Numbered from the stretch's first letter, positions 12,313 through 25,350 are shown. The stretch is 64,000 nucleotides of DNA from Liolophura sinensis (GCF_032854445.1 NC_088298.1:22097295-22161294), one strand, 5' to 3'. The notes: a model not told the origin generated them from the letters alone. A program made the numbers and translations.

Positions 12313-13092
12313 AAGCAACCACTACAATATTTGCAGAATGTAACTCTAAAATCGACCAACACGAAGTGCTGAAGGAGTTACGGAGAATAATTACGGAGAA
12401 TAACTCCTTCTAATGTGTCTAATCGACGGTAAGCCACATTTGCCACATCTTCACACACGCATTAAATTTTCCCTGGCGTAAATCAATGTTCAAGCTCGCC
12501 GAACCAAGAACGATCCATGACAACCGCACAAATTCACAAAATAAATACATTTTCAGACGTTACACCCACTGTGGCCGTAAGCCGTCTGTCACCATTTCGA
12601 TCACTTGCGAGAACCAGTGAGGCTGAAGCGATTAGCGCTATCTGACAACAGGGGGAGTGAACCAACCAAATGAACGACTAGACTTGCCCAGTCTTACTAT
12701 AATGATTGGTATATGTATTCTCTCCCGTTAACGACCGTATTTTTGAGCGCTCACATCGATCACGTAACTTGTATGTACGACTATCAGTAGGAGGTGGCGG
12801 CCACAGTGAGTGTAGCCTTTGAGAATGCATTTATTTTGTGAATTAGTGCGGTTTTCGTGGATAGTTTTTGGTTCTGTGAGACTCAGAACAGGTTAGTTGA
12901 TTACGGGGACCACTAGGTTGACATCGATTTACGCTAGGGAAGATTTAATGCGCGCGTGAAGATGCGGTAAATGTGTCTAACCGTCGATCCGACACATTAG
13001 AAGTAGTTAGTCTCCGTAACTCTCCCAACACTTCTTGTTGGTCGATTTCAGAATTACATTCTGCGACTATTGTAGTGGTGGTTTTAGGCTAG
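12313..13092. mobile_element. foldback element with ~250-280-bp inverted arms
   Basis: The left arm (about 12,313-12,560) and right arm (about 12,817-13,092) are reverse complements at diverged but clear identity. Matching pieces include ACCACTACAATA, GCAGAATGTAA, AAATCGACCAACA, TTCTAATGTGTC, ATCGACGGT and CACAAAATAAAT. The ~255-bp centre contains no transposase frame and keeps weak inverted similarity at its edges (CACTGTGGCCG on the left, the reverse of this in CGGCCACAGTGAG on the right). Best described as a non-autonomous foldback or long-TIR element; the superfamily is unknown. Confidence 0.8.
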
Positions 13093-13559
13093 TAATCGCA
13101 AGACCAATCCCCAAAACGACCCGAACTAAGAACTAAGAAAGTGTATAAAGTTCAAAAATAGCGCGGAATCATACAAAGAGAAGCAGTCAACAGTTTCCCA
13201 TGATGCTGGAAAGACCCCACGTATGTTCTAGGTGACTGAGGATAATCACTATTCCGTATTCGTACAAAATGCGAGAATATCAGTTCGAGAACAAAATATG
13301 TATCTCAGTTGCGCGTTGATCGCAACTGTTCACATACCCAACGCGGCGATATGATCGTAAACAGGGTGAAATGGTTGAGGGTGTTGCTGTGGGAGGGGGT
13401 GTGGAGGTGGGGATGTGGGGTCGGGGGCTGGACGGTTAAATATGCATGTGCAATGGAGGTTCTAACGTTGGTATATCAGCAAATCTTTAGCCAACTGGCT
13501 TTATACCACCGTGATTAAGTGGGTTTCTGTTTTTCTTAATGTGGTGATAATTTGATTTG
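13093..13559. other. unannotated DNA with an old dispersed repeat
   Basis: The segment 13,180-13,290 (GAGAAGCAGTCAACAGTTTC, GAATATCAGTTCGAGAACAA) resembles 48,510-48,625 and, more weakly, 50,545-50,635. A G-rich run follows near 13,385-13,430. Confidence 0.45.
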
Positions 13560-13775
13560 TGGCAGGGTGAGTCCATGCAGCCAAAGTGCTGCTGCCACTG
13601 AAGTATCATGCCGAAGACACTAGACATAACACCCCATCCAGTCACATTATACTTCCACCGGGCCAACCAGTCATGTTTCCTTGCTCAAACTTCTGAGTGC
13701 TTAACGCCAAGCGAGGCAGCAACAAATACCATTTTTAAAGTCCTTGGTATGACTCAACCCGGATTCCCCGCAGAT
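13560..13775 (-). repeat. SINE-B fragment
   Basis: GGCAGGGTGAGTCC, the block CCGAAGACACTAGACATAAC, CCGGGCCAACCAGTCATG and AACGCCAAGCGAGGCAGC match the other B copies. It ends near TTGGTATGACTCAACCCGG, the complement of a degenerate B box. Confidence 0.65.
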
Positions 13776-16700
13776 GTGTCCCTCGTAAAAACATCAAAAC
13801 CATCAATCAGCATACAAACTTTCCGTCATGCGCAGTGACAGCCTAAAATTATTCCCGAGAAATCACGCTGTTTCAAATGGCATCCAAAATTCAGAAAATT
13901 AGGATGGGGAGGGGCGTGGGTGTGACTATTAGTATTATGTAAACTCATACACTGCAGCCAAGTGTCTTGCCCTTTTAGACTAAAAATCATCCAGTTCGTC
14001 TACGTGCGTCTTTGAGCTTAAAATGTCGCAATAACAACATCATCGTAACCTTTTCGTCAATTTTGTCACTTCACACGACGCAAAAATCCTGATTATGGCC
14101 TCCATCAGCAATTTTGACTTTGGATCCATCATCACCGGGAAACCAGACAAAGGCCGGTTTCATTTTACCACCTTTTTGAGGCGTGTGGTATGACAGTCTA
14201 GGGTGTCTCTTCTATACCTGTGATCATCGCCCAGTCCTCTTATCCTCTGGCACTTTAAGGCTTCATGGACGGTGATTACAGGCTTACCAACGATTACCAG
14301 CCTGTCAATCTCTGTACTGGATAGGTCATCGTGTATCGCAGCAACAAGTCTCTAATGTAACCAGAATACCAGGTCCGGATTACCGCCGTAAACCTGATCA
14401 CAGCCTCACCCACGCGCATCGCCGCAGAGAAAAACAGTTTTATATAACTCAGGCTCAGACGGGTAAAACACTGCTCTCTGCCACTATCCGGCCTTGGCCA
14501 ATGAAGTGGCGAGTTCGAACACAAATTTCTCTGCTTGGGTTTCTCCTTTGAATTTGAAGGTTTGTCAGGTGATTAGCAAAGAGAGAGTGTGTGTTGGGGT
14601 GGTGGGTGGAGGTGGGTGGGGGATGGGTGGGTTGGTATTAGCCAAGTGCCAAACCTGATTAAGCTGGCAAACGTATAAGCCTGACGGCATTGTGTTGGTT
14701 GGATGGCGGAAGTTATTGGCGTCTCCATTTAGCTGAATGATGTGCGCCACAAAGAAGAAGCAGCCATACATGCTACATACATAAAAAAATAAATAAATAA
14801 ATAAATAAATAAGGTACTACATACATGTAGCAAAAAACATAACTGACATAAGGAATACAAACATGTACATGCTGTAAATAGACGCACAAAGCAGCAAGGG
14901 GGAACACAAGGTTCCGGTTCATGCAATCAACCAATCACGCAGGATTAAAACCGGCGACACGCATTTAAAAACTTAGCAACGGCTTTGAAGACAATATCAC
15001 GGTAAAAAGCAAATCAGAGTAAACAGTTAATCTTATACTTATCTTAATAATCTTAGTATACTTATTACAGTGTAATAAAAAATGCGAGATTGTGTACATG
15101 TCACAAAGTGTGCAAAATCACATAACAAAGGCACATATCACATAATCCATTATCATGACGATTCAACCTGTTCTTCGAGTAGGCATTTTTATGTCAGAAC
15201 CAACAGGTTACATTAAAAAAAAGGTCTTCCCTTTGTTGAGCATTCCCAGTACCTTTGCCATACCTTTGTAAAATACTGTTTAAAGTAACACATCATATCA
15301 GTAGAGGAGGGCTTTGTGTCCACGGCAGTACCTCCAGCACTAACAGCTTTTTTAGGACGGCAATTTTTTGATAAACCTAGAAAGTTCGTTTCAGTCCACC
15401 TAGAAATTCATATTTAAGATTGTCCAAAAGCCTGATGTCAAAATTGAGCGTTCTACAGTACTGCCATGAGACAAATTTACAAAAGACAAAAAAGTGCGTA
15501 AAAAAGGTAAAAAGGTGGCCTTTTCGCAAGGTACATGGCGCTGTTTACTAGAGTCTCATGTGTGCGCATGTATATACGCGTTAATGATGTATGTGTAAAG
15601 ATTTTGATGGTAAATTCATTTTATTTTCAGTTTGATTATCTGTTTAATTAATCTGATCGAATTAAAAATATATTCGTGAATTTGACACTTAAAGAGGAAA
15701 TTTCCTCAGAAAAGAAATGTATACCATGAAGAAAAATCTTTCATCGCACTTTCGACCAACTGTATGTTTAATGGAAACAAATGTATTTTTCTTGCTACAC
15801 TCCAAAAATTAATCTGTTAAGATTAACGGAAAGTCTGTTGTAAGGGTGATGCCAGAATATGTTTTGCTATTGCAACAGATTATTCTGTCAAACATATATT
15901 CTATTAATTCAAAAAAAAGATTCTATTAAACTAACAGGATATGATGTCGAAAATGACAGAATCTTATAATAACAGAATACATTCTAGCGTCAATCAGACA
16001 ACAGACTTTCTGTTAAAATTAACATACTGAGTTGTTTAATGTATTGGCATTTTAGATAGCAACAAAGATGCTGGAGACCGTTTAGCCACTGCAAACTGTA
16101 TTGAGACTTGAACTGAAGTATCGTTTTCGGCCATTCCTGCACTCGGTGATTCCCAGCGAATGTACAGGAGTCCCTATGTTGCACGTTACTTTCTTTCAAA
16201 TCCGCCCAGCGGCCAAAAGCGGCTGGTAACTTCCAGTTTTCATCGATCTACATAACACATTAAATAAAACGCTTCATACATCTTACTTTATCAAAAAAAT
16301 CTAGTTTAAATAGGCATGGCGTTCTTATTGTGGTTCTTCATGAGATGATGTTTAGTGTGAAGTTTTCGCTTCTGGGGATTTCAACTTCAAATAGAACGGG
16401 TTCACAAGTATAAAAAATGACGACAAATCAATCTTATAATTTGATTTGGACGGCAAATTCGTGATTTTATTTAACACTGCATTGGAGATCACAAGATGCA
16501 TCCACTCAGGTTATCATAGCCCCGATACGACGTGTTTTAGAAATGTCAGCCTTTCTGTTTTTCTGTTTAGCCGCGTAGAATTTTGCCAGCACCAGGGTTA
16601 AAGGTGCAGCTTCACTGAAATGCGGATCGATACGGCACTGGGTACATCTGCACATCATGCAGATGAGATTCCTCAGATCTCATTGTTAGTAGTCTATGTA

Positions 16701-17205
16701 TGACCTTGGTCACAAGAAGCTGATGATGCTTGATCGGCCATTTGTGTTCTTTTGCCTTCGTTGAAGACCACCTACATGGCGTGCATGACTTACACATGGG
16801 AAAGTCTGTCAGTAATTTGCTACAGGTCGATGGTTTAGCCCCACCCCAAACCCCCAGGTAATTCGATTTTCTCTATTTATAACGCTGTATGTTCGCCCAT
16901 TAGCATATCTAGTTCCTGAGCATATCCTTAAAAACAATGAAATGAATAATTAAATGACTTGGAGAAAGAGAAGTTAATCAAAGATATAATATGATGTTAA
17001 TTGTTATTAAAGTGTTTGATGCTTTCAGCAGATATCTTAACTGCTGAACCATTATATATTGATAAACACACTTTAAACTATAAAAGTACTGCATTTAACA
17101 CTTGAAAACTTCGCGAAGTGACTTCGCTTTCGAAATGTGGCACAAACTACTGACAATTCTGTTACTATAGCACGCACAACTGGTACATTTAACACTTAGA
17201 AATGC
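13776..17205. other. mostly unannotated DNA
   Basis: Apart from the MITE-D copy listed separately and an (AAAT)n microsatellite near 14,785-14,812, no gene or repeat was recognised. Short G-rich/C-rich runs occur near 14,590-14,640. No open frame carries a recognisable domain. Confidence 0.4.
15797..16032. mobile_element. MITE-D copy
   Basis: Left end TACACTCCAAAAATTAATCT with GTTAAGATTAACGGAAAGTC. The right arm is TCAATCAGACAACAGACTTT then CTGTTAAAATTAACAT. It contains the family interior (AACAGAATACATTCTAGCGT). The left flank ends in TA, as expected of Tc1/mariner-related MITEs. Confidence 0.75.
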
Positions 17206-17207
17206 TG

Positions 17208-17530
17208 CAGGGGGCTTCCGTGGCCGACCGGATTAGCACGTCAGGGCAGTGGAATGGCCCAGGAGCCTCTTACCAATGTGGTCGCTGTTAGTTCAAGTCC
17301 AGCTCATGTTGGCTTCCTCTCCGGCCGGGCGGGGATGGTCAAAGAAAGAAAGAAACGCTGCAGACCTGTAGTACATTGAAGTGTAGGAGGGGTAGACAAC
17401 CTAGTTACAGGTAGGCTGTCTGCGGATGGTCGTGAGTACCCCATTTGCTCCCACCACAATGCTGGCCGCTCTGGTATAGACTGCATGAAAAATTCTTGAG
17501 TACGACGTAAAGCACCAGTCATACAAATAA
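17208..17530 (+). repeat. SINE-A copy with tRNA-like head
   Basis: The head reads GGGCTTCCGTGGCCGACCGG then GATTAGCACGTC (A-box-like) and TTAGTTCAAGTCCAGCTC (B-box-like). The body has TTGGCTTCCTCTCCGGCC, GCGGATGGTCGTGAGTACCC, CCACCACAATGCTGGCCGC and the tail CTTGAGTACGACGTAAAGCA. A GAAA-rich insert lies at about 17,340-17,355. It ends in an AAATAAATA tail. Confidence 0.8.
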
Positions 17531-18064
17531 ATAGCCAGCTATTATGTTAAAGTTCATGCAACGTGACACGGAATATTTAATAAGTTTTTGGACGCTTTTT
17601 ATGTCAAAACTATTCCTCTTAGCAAAACTGGATAAAAATAGTTATAACATTAAAATTCAAAAACTAAGTAGTGAAAAGACGTCATCGGCCAAAGACGAGC
17701 TTCTACAGTTTTCGCTGGAATCCAATAACCTTTGCAAACTTTTGTTTCTCTGTTCGTGTTGAAGTTAGCAACATACCAAGTTTGAGACTTATCCGTGAAT
17801 TAATGCTAGAGAACAACATTAGTAATACTTTTGTACCATTCGAGCGCGATTTGCACCATGTCCGTGGCGTGGGCCGCGGGGCGAGATGTCCTCATCCGTC
17901 TTCCATATATATAGGGTGATATCAGAACACGCGCCTGCGGTTTTTGTATTCGACTTGCCATGTACATCTGAATTGTGTTCCGAATGCTTCCAATCGAGAT
18001 TCGTGTAGACTTGTGTCCCGATCCAACAGCTGACTACTGGGATAAGGGTGGAATGTAATAAAAG
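17531..18064. other. unannotated DNA
   Basis: Open frames at 17,544-17,919 show no recognisable domain, and no splice partner was found. Confidence 0.35.
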
Positions 18065-18250
18065 ACACACAACATCGTGAGTAAAATAGAGCAGCGACGA
18101 CAGAGTGATAACTGGCATATGTTCACATCTAGCCAGTGAAATCTGCGACGCGATAATTGGCAAATGGTCAAACGTAACCGGTGAAATTGAATAGGGTAAC
18201 ACTTTACTTCTTGTGAATCATCACAGACCGTTATCGGAAAACATAGAGGC
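18065..18250 (+). repeat. dispersed repeat C
   Basis: GTGAGTAAAATAGAGCAGCG, ACGACAGAGTGATAACTGGC and ATGTTCACATCTAGCCAGTG match the family. A partial second unit (GATAATTGGCAAATGGTCAA, ACGTAACCGGTGAAATT) follows at once, so the copy is internally reduplicated. Confidence 0.65.
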
Positions 18251-21200
18251 ATTACGGGCTGTTGATTGAACGGGTTCTGCTGAGCTGACTCATACGTATA
18301 TCCCCACCCAACCCCACTCCACCCTCAGAACTATACGTGTACACCTGGTAAAGTCTTATTGCACGTAAACCACATTCTATGTGCTTGAAACTAATGGCAT
18401 GATTGTGTGACAACATCAGGGTTAAATTTTAAACTTTAAAAAGACATTGTCGATGTTTTAGTGCTGCCAGAACACCAGCCATGTCATTTTATCATTGCAG
18501 ACTTACAGAGAGGTGGTTAACTGTGTGTATATGAATGTATCAGGGATCATATGCGACTGAAATTTCAATTTTTTAGATAACATGTTTTTCAATTTCGTTT
18601 GATAGCCTTCCTAACAAGTGAAACAATGGGCGAAATTCGAGTTGCTCGAATTAAGTTCTGACAGGTTAGGGGTTGCGCCCTTAAACCTGGCGGATTAGTG
18701 GGTACTCTCTTCCGGCGACGGTTTAATTTGTTAGATGGGTCTTGCGATTATCGACTTAGAACACCCCTTTACGGTTTACGAGTGATATAGGGATGTCGGA
18801 CTTGCTTGAGTAAGGCGTTCCACAAATGAATAACTAAATGACTTATTCAGAAACATCTTCGTACATTATTCTCACAGGAACCAGTTTCATGAAGTGTACC
18901 TAGTGTTAAATATTCCTTAGTTAAATGCAATTTATATCCCTACAACATACTTTGTCGTGGTAATTAAGATCTCACTTTACTGAGTGCGCTTCATGAAACC
19001 GGCCCCTGTCAAGTGAAAGACACCACCTCACTGATGTTTATATCCACTGAAAAACTACCATTCAAGGAATCGTAAACCGGCATTAAACACTTTATAAGAT
19101 TTTTTTCCAACCCAAAAAAAGTTTAGTGGAACTTTGTCTTGAGACAGCTTCAATGCGTCTCCATTATCGACAGCAAGGTGACGTCACGTTTACTCCAGCT
19201 CTCTAACGTAGAAAGTATTTTCCGTATCTTAGTCAAAGCAGTAGCCTATGGCAGATAAAAGTTGTGAGCTTCGGCGATGAAGGTCCAAGTGATTAATAGC
19301 TTTTATCTATTGTATTCCAATCAAAGTTCAATCATATGGTTGTTTTGGCTGTGAGGTTCTGTTTAATAGCGTAATAATTATTGAAACAAGAAAATAAAAA
19401 CTGACCAAAAGATATCATGAATGGAACTTCCAATAATGGGAAAGTAATAAATAAACGTTTCCGTGGAATCATGTTGCTATGGAAACCGCGATAATAACGA
19501 GGGATACGCCTACTCTGTGCACCTGAACGCTTAAATTCCCACAACTACATGTAGTAAACATAGTATTATAATGTACCTGTAATCTGTGCACAATCCATAA
19601 CCTCAGTGTGTGCCATTGTGCAATTATAATGGTTCCAGGGAAATTTCAGACACATATAACTCATAGACATTGTCCAGAACAAGATTATTTGCAGGTAATT
19701 AACTTCTGAAACTCTAAGTCTTGTCCTGATATTATGATAATGAACAGACTTTCTGTATGTAGCAAATGAATTGAACACTGCAGGTACGTATAGTTAGACT
19801 TAGTTAGAAGTCAGTCTTGACTAGGTGAGTCACGGAAATCTCGTCTCACGCTCAGCACATACTAATATCTTCAGTCACATGTCATGTTGTTCCTACAGAA
19901 ATCCCAGTGTGACTGTCGTCAGAGGTGCACACGTAAGATGGATAGCGAAATTGGACACATCACCTTCTTGGCTCTAGCAATTCATAGGTCGAAACGTGCT
20001 ATGTATACTAGAGCTGAACTCAAATTTCCAGTAAAAGAAGCCAGTGCCAACCCTGAAGAGATGAAGGAATGTGACCTTAAAAGCTTCCGACACAATGTAT
20101 GTGCTAAGGAACAGTCAATACAAACAAGATGAAAGCAATGAATTTTGAAATCAATGAAATTATGCTATAAAAATGTACCACAGCAGTTACTAGCATTTAT
20201 GGTAGTTAAGATGTTTCTGGTCACTGTTGCTAAAAGGAACTATCAGATGTATCTTACCGATAACATCCAGTGAAACTGTTTATTGTTGGCAACTATTTTA
20301 CTAACTTAAAGTGTTATCTGGCGCGGAATTCATTAGCTTGTATTATTACTGTACAGTGTGAGTACACACAGGATTTTGCTTATTCATTTACTGGCATGCA
20401 TTGTGTTTTAAATAGCAAGGATTTCGCATTATTTTTGTGTATACTATGTATGCTGATACTGGCACCTTACTCTCTTTAAACGATGGAATACTCTTTTCAA
20501 GGAAGAAATGCAGTCATAATGATATATAATGATAGTACAAGGGCAAAATATGGTGGAGAACGCAAATAAACTCATGAATAAGAATATAATAATATATGTC
20601 TATATTGCATATAAATAAAAATATATATATTCCACCTGCGGATGCATCCACGATACACAGTAATACCACATACCAGGTTTACCTCCCTTCCATGGGATAA
20701 TACATGTAGGCCCTACCATGTGCAGTATGTTACATTTAACTTGGAAATGGCACTAAATCAATGTATGTTTATATTAAAAACAAACAGCCTGAATGAATTT
20801 CATACAGCCTGATTTTCGGTATGTTGCTATTGACGATGGATATCAATATTTTGCTACCCGGTGCACATAAATATACTGGCGCATTGTAGGCCTCGGGTAA
20901 GCTAGTGCTCCAGTACACACTGCAATGGACATTCAATACTATGTTTTTACGTTCTTGCTTGGATTTCGTTTCGATTCCTAAGAGCATCTGTTCTGTGACA
21001 GTACTTGTAAGCTTGAATTTTCGATATGTTGTAGAGAAAAGTGATACATACATATTGTCTCAGTGAAAGATGACAGATTTATCACGTGAAGAATACAATG
21101 GAAAATCACATGAAAAAAATTCCCATGTAACATGGGACTGATATTAGTATCATATGTAATCTACAACAACAACACACCCACCACTTGCACATCACTACTC

Positions 21201-22700
21201 GCCACAACAACTGCGCACGTATATAATGATGCGCAACACAACACGCATTGTGCAGTAGACACGAACACAAACAATTTTATGAGAAAAGATAGAAACAATC
21301 AGTACATACCAGTACCCCAACTGCCAAATACTGAGGTACTTCTCTTCAAAAAATGAACAGACGACCAACCTCGTTTTCAATAACATCACGTGTACTATGG
21401 CGAACATGGCCAAATAGAGCCTGTAGGGGCGTACACATGTTTAAACTAAACACGTTCAGTTAGCAACTGAACTAAATAATACCGTCATAAAGATCGTCAT
21501 ATAGACATGTTTAGCTGTGTTCTTAAAACGTGTTTACTTTTCCGTAAAGCAATTCACATGTTTAGACAGACAAGTGCTCAGCTTTGTGCCATCTTTGTGT
21601 TTACCTCGAATATGGTCATACAAATGCCCTATGGCCAATAAACGACGATTACGTTTCGTCTTTAGCAATTAAACATCATGACACAGATACTTCGGTATTT
21701 TTGCTAAACGCGTTCAGCACCTTGATATATTGTGTTACATGACAAACCTTTTCAGGTATTTCCGATGTGTGTTAATCCTCCACACCACATTTAGAGTGTA
21801 TGCACGAACTGCATGGGCGTTTTTTCTGCTTACTGAATGCGTTCTGTTTCAAGTCATTCGTTCCCAGTTAGCCATATAAACTCTAGGCATCTACATAAAT
21901 CAGTATAAAGCAGGGAAACAACTGTTTCTTGGAAAAGCGTTTTAACATGTACGTAATGTTATTTTAATTCTTGTTATTGTAAAACAAACTGATCCCGAAC
22001 CGATCCAAACGATTTCGTTTTGAATAAAACATGACAACCTTACATGAATTTTTTTTTCAGCATTTTACTGTATAGTTTTGGGGCATTCTAAATCTGCTAC
22101 AACAGGGCCTTGTTGTTCAAAACTGGTTTAAGACTTAAAACCAGATTTAACTTTAAGCCAACTCCTCAAATTTGTACTCAGCCTAAAGAAATTGTGTAAC
22201 ATTACAGAAAATATTAACTAAAGCTGCTACAGTTATACTTTGACTTTGAACAACTGCACTGACTGCTGAGTTTGGCTAAACTTTTACATATAAAATATGA
22301 CTTAATACCTGTATTAGCTAATACACTTTCAAATTACTGGGCCCACGACTTAAGATGCTCATGAGTTAGATGAGTCAAGATTCATGGATAAGGAAAGCAG
22401 TAATTTGGCGAACATTCTCCACGAGTAGCCGCGCGTGCACACCTGCGTCCGCCTTGCATCAGATGCTCTGCGAAATGATCCAGGGGTTTTTGTACACGTC
22501 GTAGGAGTGGACACATTTCAATCTAGATAGAACAGAATAATAACAGCACGTTGATGAAAACAACTTTGTGGTGGTTTTCTGGAAAGCAAAACTAAAACTG
22601 GTAGGCAGTGATATGAGAGAAATTAAAAAATAAGATATTGGCATGACGGACGGAGCAATGTAACAGGGATGGAAATATGAGATGGTGGTATGAAGGATGG
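18251..22700. other. unannotated intergenic DNA
   Basis: About 4.4 kb without a supported gene. A weak tRNA-like or SINE-like stretch may lie near 18,655-18,830. An AT-rich low-complexity run is at 20,520-20,635. A possible short exon-like frame at 19,884-20,132 has no recognisable homology. Confidence 0.4.
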
Positions 22701-22724
22701 ATGAAGACAGGATTGTAACAAGAC

Positions 22725-23157
22725 GGATGGCAAAAGGAAATGTACATGTTAAGATACAGGGTTGAGACAAGGCGAATGGCAAAAGGAAATGTACATGTTA
22801 AGATACAGGGTTGAGACAAGACGGATGGCAAAAGTGAAATGTACATGTTAAGATACAAGGTTGAGACAAGATGAATGGCAAAAGGAAATGTACATGTAAA
22901 GATATGAGATTGTGATAAGACGAATTGCAAAAGGAAGTGTACATGTAAAGATATAGGATTGTGACATGACGAATGACAAAAGGAAATGTACATGTAAAAA
23001 TATAGGATTGTGACAAGACGAATGGCAAAAGGAATGTACATGAAAAGATATAGGATTGTGACAAGACGAATGGCAAAAGGAATGTACATGAAAAGATATA
23101 GGATTGTGACAAGATGGACGAAAGAATAAAGGTTTGTGACAAAAAAAAGGTGCGTCG
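22725..23157. repeat. ~50-bp minisatellite related to the 36-bp array
   Basis: About eight units of the form GACAAGACGAATGGCAAAAG, GAAATGTACATGTAAAGATA, TAGGATTGT. Each equals the 36-bp unit further right plus an extra block of about 14 bp around ATGGCAAAAGGAA. Units become shorter and more variable to the right. Confidence 0.85.
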
Positions 23158-23205
23158 TCGTATAAGTGAAGAATTGTTGAGTACGGCGAAAAACACCAAT
23201 CCAAT
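23158..23205 (+). repeat. SINE-A 3' tail fragment between two arrays
   Basis: CGTCGTATAAGTGAAGAATT and GTTGAGTACGGCGAAAAACA followed by CCAATCCAA is the 3' end of family A. It separates the 50-bp and 36-bp arrays. Confidence 0.75.
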
Positions 23206-24935
23206 GTGTGAAAATATATACATTGTGACAAGAGGGATGTACATGTGAAAATAAGGACTGTGACAAGATAAACTAAATTATAAGATTGTGGCAAAAAGAA
23301 TGTACACGTGAAAAATAGGACTGTAACAAGAAAGACAGGAAAATATAGGATTGAGACAAGAGGGATGTACATGTAAAAATATAGGATTAAGACAAGAGGG
23401 ATGTACATCTAAAAATACAGGATTGTGACAACAGGGATGTTCATGTAAAAATACAGGATTGTGACAAGAGGGATGTACATGTAAAAATATAGGATTAAGA
23501 CAAGAGGGATGTTCATGTAAAAATACAGGATTGTGACAAGAGGGATGTACATGTAAAAATACAGGATTGTGACAAGAGGGATGTACATGTGAAAATACAG
23601 GATTGTGAGAACAGGGATGTTCATGTAAAAATACAGGATTGTGACAAGAGGGATGTACATGTAAAAATACAGGATTGTGACAAGAGGGATGTACATGTAA
23701 AAATACATGATTGTGACAAGAGGGATGTACATGTAAAAATACATGATTGTGACAAGAGGGATGTACATGTAAAAATACATGATTGTGACAAGAGGGATGT
23801 TCATGTAAAAATACAGGATTGTGACAAGAGGGATGTACATGTAAAAATACAGGATTGTGACAAGAGGGATGTTCATGTAAAAATACATGATTGTGACAAG
23901 AGGGATGTACATGTGAAAATACAGGATTGTGAGAACAGGGATGTTCATGTAAAAATACATGATTGTGACAAGAGGGATGTACATGTAAAAATACATGATT
24001 GTGACAAGAGGGATGTACATGTGAAAATACAGGATTGTGAGAACAGGGATGTTCATGTAAAAATACATGATTGTGACAAGAGGGATGTACATGTAAAAAT
24101 ACAGGATTGTGACAAGAGGGATGTACATATGAAAATACAGGATTGTGACAAGAGGGATGTACATGTAAAAATACAGGATTGTGAGAACAGGGATGTTCAT
24201 GTAAAAATACAGGATTGTGACAAGAGGGATGTACATGTAAAAATACAGGATTGTGACAAGAGGGATGTACATGTAAAAATACAGGATTGTGACAAGAGGG
24301 ATGTACATGTAAAAATACAGGATTGTGACAAGAGGGATGTACATGTAAAAATACATGATTGTGACAAGAGGGATGTTCATGTAAAAATACATGATTGTGA
24401 CAAGAGGGATGTACATGTGAAAATACAGGATTGTGAGAACAGGGATGTTCATGTAAAAATACAGGATTGTGACAAGAGGGATGTTCATGTAAAAATACAT
24501 GATTGTGACAAGAGGGATGTACATGTAAAAATACAGGATTGTGACAAGAGGGATGTACATATAAAAATACAGGATTGTGAGAACAGGGATGTTCATGTAA
24601 AAATACATGATTGTGACAAGAGGGATGTACATGTAAAAATACAGGATTGTGACAAGAGGGATGTACATGTGAAAATACAGGATTGTGACAAGAGGGATGT
24701 ACATGTAAAAATACAGGATTGTGACAAGAGGGATGTACATGTAAAAATACAGGATTGTGACAAGAGGGATGTTCATGTAAAAATACAGGATTGTGACAAG
24801 AGGGATGTACATGTGAAAATACAGGATTGTGACAAGAGGGATGTACATGTAAAAATACAGAATTGCAACAGAAAGGGATGTACATGTAAAAGTACAGGAT
24901 TGTGACAAGAGGGATGTACATACCAAATATAAGAT
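23206..24935. repeat. 36-bp minisatellite, about 42 regular copies after a variable lead-in
   Basis: From about 23,400 the unit GACAAGAGGGATGTACATGT plus AAAAATACAGGATTGT repeats with period 36 to about 24,930. Recurrent alternatives are GTACAT/GTTCAT, ACAGG/ACATG, GACAAGAG/GAGAACAG and TAAAAA/GAAAA. They are shuffled along the array, as unequal exchange or gene conversion would do. The unit has no stop in three of the six frames, giving open frames of 547 and 505 codons on - and 438 on +. These are a product of the period, with no splice or start evidence. Confidence 0.95.
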
Positions 24936-25050
24936 TGTGACAAAATGAATCTCAGATGCACGAAGACGGAAATGTCAGATGCACGAAGACAGCAAGTGAA
25001 ATAGCTTTGAGTATAGAGTAAAACACCAATCAAATTAATAAACAAATGAA
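24936..25050 (+). repeat. short duplicated motif and SINE-A tail
   Basis: Two copies of CAGATGCACGAAGACG/AG occur at 24,954-24,991. Then GCTTTGAGTATAGAGTAAAA and CACCAATCAAATTAATAAA form a diverged family A tail that closes the array. Confidence 0.6.
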
Positions 25051-25194
25051 GAAAATAACTAAAACATGAATAAATAAATATTTGTGGTATGAGGTTATCC
25101 TGTCGACGGATTATGTTGAAATTCCTTATACCCCAAAATAACTGTAAACATTCATGCCAAAGTGAAACTTATATATCTACGTCTACTGGTTGTT

Positions 25195-25350
25195 AAGACG
25201 TTTAGCATAGAGAGAAAACCCAAAGCAGCGACGACAGAGAGATAGCTGACAAATGATCACACGTAACCGGTGAAATACGGCCTCCTGTCAATTTACCTCA
25301 GGTAGGGCTCTATCCTAACTGTTTACGTTAAAACTGCTCCACTACCACTG
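25195..25350 (+). repeat. dispersed repeat C
   Basis: TAGCATAGAGAGAAAACCCA, AAGCAGCGACGACAGAGAGA, ACACGTAACCGGTGAAATAC and GGCCTCCTGTCAATTTACCT match the family. Confidence 0.7.

Noticed and set aside
23278-24926. Open frames of 547 and 505 codons (-) and 438 codons (+) as protein-coding genes
   Set aside because: All three overlap in one 36-bp array; the openness follows from a stop-free unit with a period divisible by three. No start context, splice sites or unique domain.
22725-24935. CRISPR-like array
   Set aside because: There are no unique spacers; the whole 36- or 50-bp unit repeats, and the host is an animal genome.
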